Below, in pieces: positions 38,586 through 41,404 of a DNA stretch of 41,404 bases. The notes beneath the pieces were generated by a model that searched no databases, was not told the DNA's origin, and saw nothing but the letters and a program-made list of their open reading frames with translations. Each line of letters starts with the position of its first letter. Positions within the stretch are counted from its first letter, which is position 1. The position numbers and the translations under genes were made by a program. The stretch is taken from the NCBI GenBank assembly GCA_041687115.1, contig JAWLCP010000016.1:1-41404 (forward strand), read 5' to 3'. The DNA is from SKLM01 sp041687115. Its GTDB lineage: Bacteria > Chloroflexota > Anaerolineae > B4-G1.

Positions 38586-39866
38586 GTGGAGAAGCTTCTA
38601 ATTGAAGGGGGACATCCTGTCTCCGGGACGCTGGTCCCGAGCGGGAACAAGAACGCCGCCCTGCCCTTACTGGCTGCTTGTTTATTGACGGACAAGCCCG
38701 TCACGCTGCGGAACATGCCGACCATTGGCGATATCCGCACCATGGCTGAGATCATCGCTGATATCGGCGTTGACGTCGAACAGCGAGGGCCCCACTCCTG
38801 GCGTGTTCAAGCTAAGGACATTGCGACGAATGAGCTGAGCCCGGATCTCTTTGGGCGGATCCGCGGCTCCATCACGCTGGCAGGTCCACTGCTTGCTCGG
38901 ACAGGCGGCGTTAACATGCCCGTGCCGGGGGGCGACGTCATCGGGCGGCGGCGTGTGGATACCCACTTCTTGGCACTACGTGGGTTGGGCGCGAAGATCG
39001 ATGCCGATCGCTCTTTCCGCCTCACATCTGCCCAGCTTCGAGGGGCCGATATTCTTCTTGACGAAGCCAGCGTCACCGGTACAGAGAACGCCATCATGGC
39101 CTCGGTGCTTGCAGAGGGCACCACCGTGATTCGCAACGCGGCCTGCGAGCCACACGTGCAGGATCTCTGCCACATGCTCTGTCAGCTTGGGGCGCGCATA
39201 GAAGGTATTGGCTCTAACATACTCAGAATCGAGGGTGTTGACGGGTTGGATGGCGGGGAGTTCACCGTTGGACCGGACTACATGGAAGTGGGAAGCTACA
39301 TCGCCTTGGCTGCTGTGACTGGAGGCGAGCTGCTGATCAAAGGAGCCGCTCCACAGCATCTGCGGATGGTCCGTCAGGTTTTTGACCGCCTGGGGGTGGA
39401 GTTCGAAGTTCGGGGTGACGATGTCTTCGTGCCTGCCGAGCAACCCTTGACCATCACACCGGACGTTGGCGGTGCGATTCCAACCATCAAGGATTCTCCG
39501 TGGCCAGCCTTCCCCGCCGACTTGATGAGCATAGCCATCGTATTGGCGTCACAGGCCGAAGGGACTGTCCTGGTCCACGAGAAGATGTTCGAGAGCCGGC
39601 TCTACTTTGTAGATCAACTGATTGCCATGGGAGCACGCATCATTCTCTGCGACCCGCACCGATGCGTGGTGCAGGGACCCTCTCTTCTACACGGGGAAGA
39701 GGTAAGCAGTCCGGACATCCGTGCTGGCATGGCTCTTCTGATTGCCGCTCTCTGCGCCGAAGGCCAGAGCCTTATCCGGAACATCCGTCAGATTGACCGT
39801 GGTTACGAGCGAATCGAGGAAAAGCTGGTTTCGCTGGGTGCCGTAGTGAAGCGCATCTGCGCGTGA
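38586..39866 (+). CDS. murA: UDP-GlcNAc 1-carboxyvinyltransferase MurA (Asp variant)
   Basis: 426 aa, the usual length. First committed step of peptidoglycan synthesis (enolpyruvyl transfer from PEP to UDP-GlcNAc). SGNKNAALPLLAA with K22, the flexible-loop motif MPVPGGDVIGRRRVDTH and the late PAFPADLMS and RLYFVDQL are diagnostic. The loop residue that is Cys in most bacteria (C115 of E. coli) is Asp here (D117). In Mycobacterium, Chlamydia and Borrelia MurA, the same change keeps activity and gives fosfomycin resistance. GTG start at 38586, after GGGAGGA. murJ follows after 332 bp. Confidence 0.97.
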   Translation: MEKLLIEGGHPVSGTLVPSGNKNAALPLLAACLLTDKPVTLRNMPTIGDIRTMAEIIADIGVDVEQRGPHSWRVQAKDIATNELSPDLFGRIRGSITLAGPLLARTGGVNMPVPGGDVIGRRRVDTHFLALRGLGAKIDADRSFRLTSAQLRGADILLDEASVTGTENAIMASVLAEGTTVIRNAACEPHVQDLCHMLCQLGARIEGIGSNILRIEGVDGLDGGEFTVGPDYMEVGSYIALAAVTGGELLIKGAAPQHLRMVRQVFDRLGVEFEVRGDDVFVPAEQPLTITPDVGGAIPTIKDSPWPAFPADLMSIAIVLASQAEGTVLVHEKMFESRLYFVDQLIAMGARIILCDPHRCVVQGPSLLHGEEVSSPDIRAGMALLIAALCAEGQSLIRNIRQIDRGYERIEEKLVSLGAVVKRICA

Positions 39867-40198
39867 TCTCCTCGTTCCGCACCGACTGCATTTGGGCGGT
39901 AGGGCCCACTCTCCTCCGAGGCACCTTCATCTTGAAGCCGAGTCTTCCTGCCGCCTGGCCTGGCGGTAAGACCCTGTTCGTCTGGCGTCGTTGCGAGCAG
40001 AAGTATGCCGTCAGGTAAGCGTAAGGTTCACGTCAAGCTTCCAAGGTGCGAGTGTGTTATGTTTATTGGTGAGTCAGGGGCGGTTTCTCTTCTTCTCCTC
40101 CTTTTGGCGAGGGCCGGGGTTGTTTACCCCGGCTCTCCGTTTGTATCAGGGGCCGGCAGGCGATGCGCTGGCCCCTCTTGCTGTGTGTCGGAGACTGG
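39867..40198 (+). other. murA-murJ intergenic region with a terminator-like hairpin
   Basis: 332 bp. A hairpin lies at 40109-40137: GAGGGCCGGGGT pairs with ACCCCGGCTCTC (one G-U), followed by CGTTTGT, a plausible but T-poor terminator. A weaker CCGCC/GGCGG pair lies near 39952-39966. A 65-codon open frame starting near 40005 lacks a ribosome site and family likeness and is not called. Confidence 0.55.
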
Positions 40199-41404
40199 AT
40201 GACCGACGGCGAGCGGCGCATAGCGAAGGCTGCATCCTTGGTCATGGCGCTCTTCGTCTTGAGCCGTCTGCTGGGATTGGGCCGCCAGATGATCATCGGC
40301 GCGCTCTTTGGAACCAGCGCCGACCTTGATGCCTACCTGGCAGCCAATCGCATCACGGAGACGGTCTTTCTCGTTGTCGCTGGTGGTGCGTTAGGATCGG
40401 CCTTCATCCCCGCCTTCGCCAGTCATCTCGCGAATGAAGATCACGCCGGGGCGTGGCGATTACTGTCAGCTGTCGTCAACCTGACGCTGATCGCGATGAC
40501 CATTGTGGTGGTGGGAATCGCGCTCTTCGCCCCGGCGCTGGTGGGTACTGTCATCGCGCCGGGATTCGATCCAGCGCTGCAGAGACTGACGGCGCGCCTG
40601 TTGCGGCTGATGCTGGTCACGCCGATCATCTTCGCCATCAGCGGCGTGGTGATGAGTGCCCTACACGCCCACCAGCACTTTCTTCTGCCAGCGCTCGCGC
40701 CGTCGATATACAATCTGTCGATCATCGGTGGCGCGGTAGTGCTGGGGCCGCGGTTGGGCGTGCGCGGCATGGCCGTTGGTGTGGTTGTGGGCTCAGTTCT
40801 CCACCTACTGGTTCAAGTGCCCCAGCTGCTTCGTTACGGAGCTCGCTACCTCCCTGTCTTGGGGCTGGATGATCCCAGTGTTCGTGAGGTGGGCCGACTG
40901 ATGGGACCCCGCGTGTTGGGTACCGCTGTTGCTCAACTCAACTTGGTGATTAACAACAGCCTCGCCACTGGGATGGGGGAGGGCGCGGTATCAGCCATTA
41001 ACTACGCCTGGATGTTGATGCTTCTTCCTCAAGGCATCTTCGCTCAGGCTGTGGGAACGGCGGCTTTTCCCACGTTTGCCGAGCAAGTGGCTGGAGGAGA
41101 GCGCGACGAGATGCGGCAGACGTTGGCCTCCACGCTAAGGGGGGTCTTCTTCCTGAGTATTCCTGCGACGGTGGGCCTGGTGGCGCTGGCCAATCCCCTG
41201 GTAAGCCTCCTCTTTGAGCGCGGGGAGTTTGAGGTGAGCTCGACCAGGGCCGTCGCCTGGGCGTTGACCTTCTTCGCGCTGGGGTTGGTGGGCCACGCCG
41301 GGCTGGAGATCGTCGCGCGTGCGTTTTACGCGCTGCACGACACATTCACGCCGGTTTGGGTGGGGGGGCTGGCCGTGGGGCTGAACGTGGCGCTGAGCTT
41401 GACG
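40199..41404 (+). CDS. murJ: Lipid II flippase MurJ (MviN), 3' partial
   Basis: 402 codons are present; the frame runs out of the window, so the C-terminus (typically another 100-130 residues) is missing. MurJ flips lipid II across the membrane for wall synthesis. The start MTDGERRIAKAASLVMALFV, the RLLGLGRQMIIGALFGTSADLDAY segment and VAGGALGSAFIPAF are the classic N-terminal signature. A long series of hydrophobic helices follows, with INYAWMLMLLPQGIFAQAVGTAAFPT. ATG at 40199 follows CGGAG with 5 bp spacing. murA precedes it. Confidence 0.95.
   Translation, partial: MTDGERRIAKAASLVMALFVLSRLLGLGRQMIIGALFGTSADLDAYLAANRITETVFLVVAGGALGSAFIPAFASHLANEDHAGAWRLLSAVVNLTLIAMTIVVVGIALFAPALVGTVIAPGFDPALQRLTARLLRLMLVTPIIFAISGVVMSALHAHQHFLLPALAPSIYNLSIIGGAVVLGPRLGVRGMAVGVVVGSVLHLLVQVPQLLRYGARYLPVLGLDDPSVREVGRLMGPRVLGTAVAQLNLVINNSLATGMGEGAVSAINYAWMLMLLPQGIFAQAVGTAAFPTFAEQVAGGERDEMRQTLASTLRGVFFLSIPATVGLVALANPLVSLLFERGEFEVSSTRAVAWALTFFALGLVGHAGLEIVARAFYALHDTFTPVWVGGLAVGLNVALSLT

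Noticed and set aside
40005..40202. 65-codon open frame between murA and murJ
   Set aside because: No ribosome site, crosses a terminator-like hairpin, overlaps the murJ start and resembles no family.

Overview
The window is a GC-rich bacterial genome fragment, very probably a metagenome assembly. It contains two runs of exactly 100 N (11725-11824 and 16952-17051). The 99 bp before each run are repeated exactly after it, which is the signature of k-mer-overlapping contig ends joined by a scaffolder. The gene content fits a Chloroflexota-like (Anaerolineae-type) bacterium: a short monoderm-type YidC, ClpC, ParAB, LCP protein, MurA and MurJ, glycosyltransferases and long beta-propeller proteins. 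This placement is an inference at moderate to low confidence.

Layout. 1-4334: end of a 2-oxoacid dehydrogenase E2 gene, a divergent E3 gene, and one gene encoding LipB fused to LipA, so a lipoate-dependent complex sits beside its own lipoylation enzyme. 4331-13160: a thiamine precursor salvage locus, with promoter, TPP riboswitch, terminator, cytX, thiE, thiM, thiL, thiW, a fused EcfA1A2 ATPase, ecfT, a 135-bp tandem repeat and thiD. HMP enters by CytX and is phosphorylated by ThiD; thiazole alcohol enters by ThiW-ECF and is phosphorylated by ThiM; ThiE joins them and ThiL makes TPP. No thiC or thiazole synthesis gene is present here. 13287-16688: a small ORF coupled to a PAC2-family gene, a cold-shock protein with an acidic repeat tail and an attenuator-like leader, and a phosphodiester glycosidase-domain protein. 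16730-19183: a broken acyl-CoA ligase-like gene across the second gap and an enolase-superfamily gene. 19292-26910 (minus strand): type-4 uracil-DNA glycosylase, a duplicated-domain unknown, then parB, parA, a PfkB kinase, jag, yidC, a propeller lipoprotein, yidD, rnpA and rpmH. This is the classic origin-proximal block, but dnaA is not here. 27272-41404: two glycosyltransferases, clpC (minus), xpt, guaA, a PPM-like/propeller membrane protein, an LCP protein, murA and the start of murJ.

The most striking signal is a family of 18-bp palindromic units (CGGCTGGGACGTCCCAGC followed by CG) at seven places between 3.9 and 19.4 kb. Six lie inside genes and keep the reading frame. Two of these are in lipoyl synthase, where removing the unit restores the expected family spacing exactly. 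The palindrome can encode only three hexapeptides (RLGRPS, GWDVPA, AGTSQP) in any of six frames, none with a stop, and all three are used here. It behaves like a tiny in-frame-tolerated insertion element, analogous in behaviour to Rickettsia palindromic elements but unrelated in sequence as far as I can tell.
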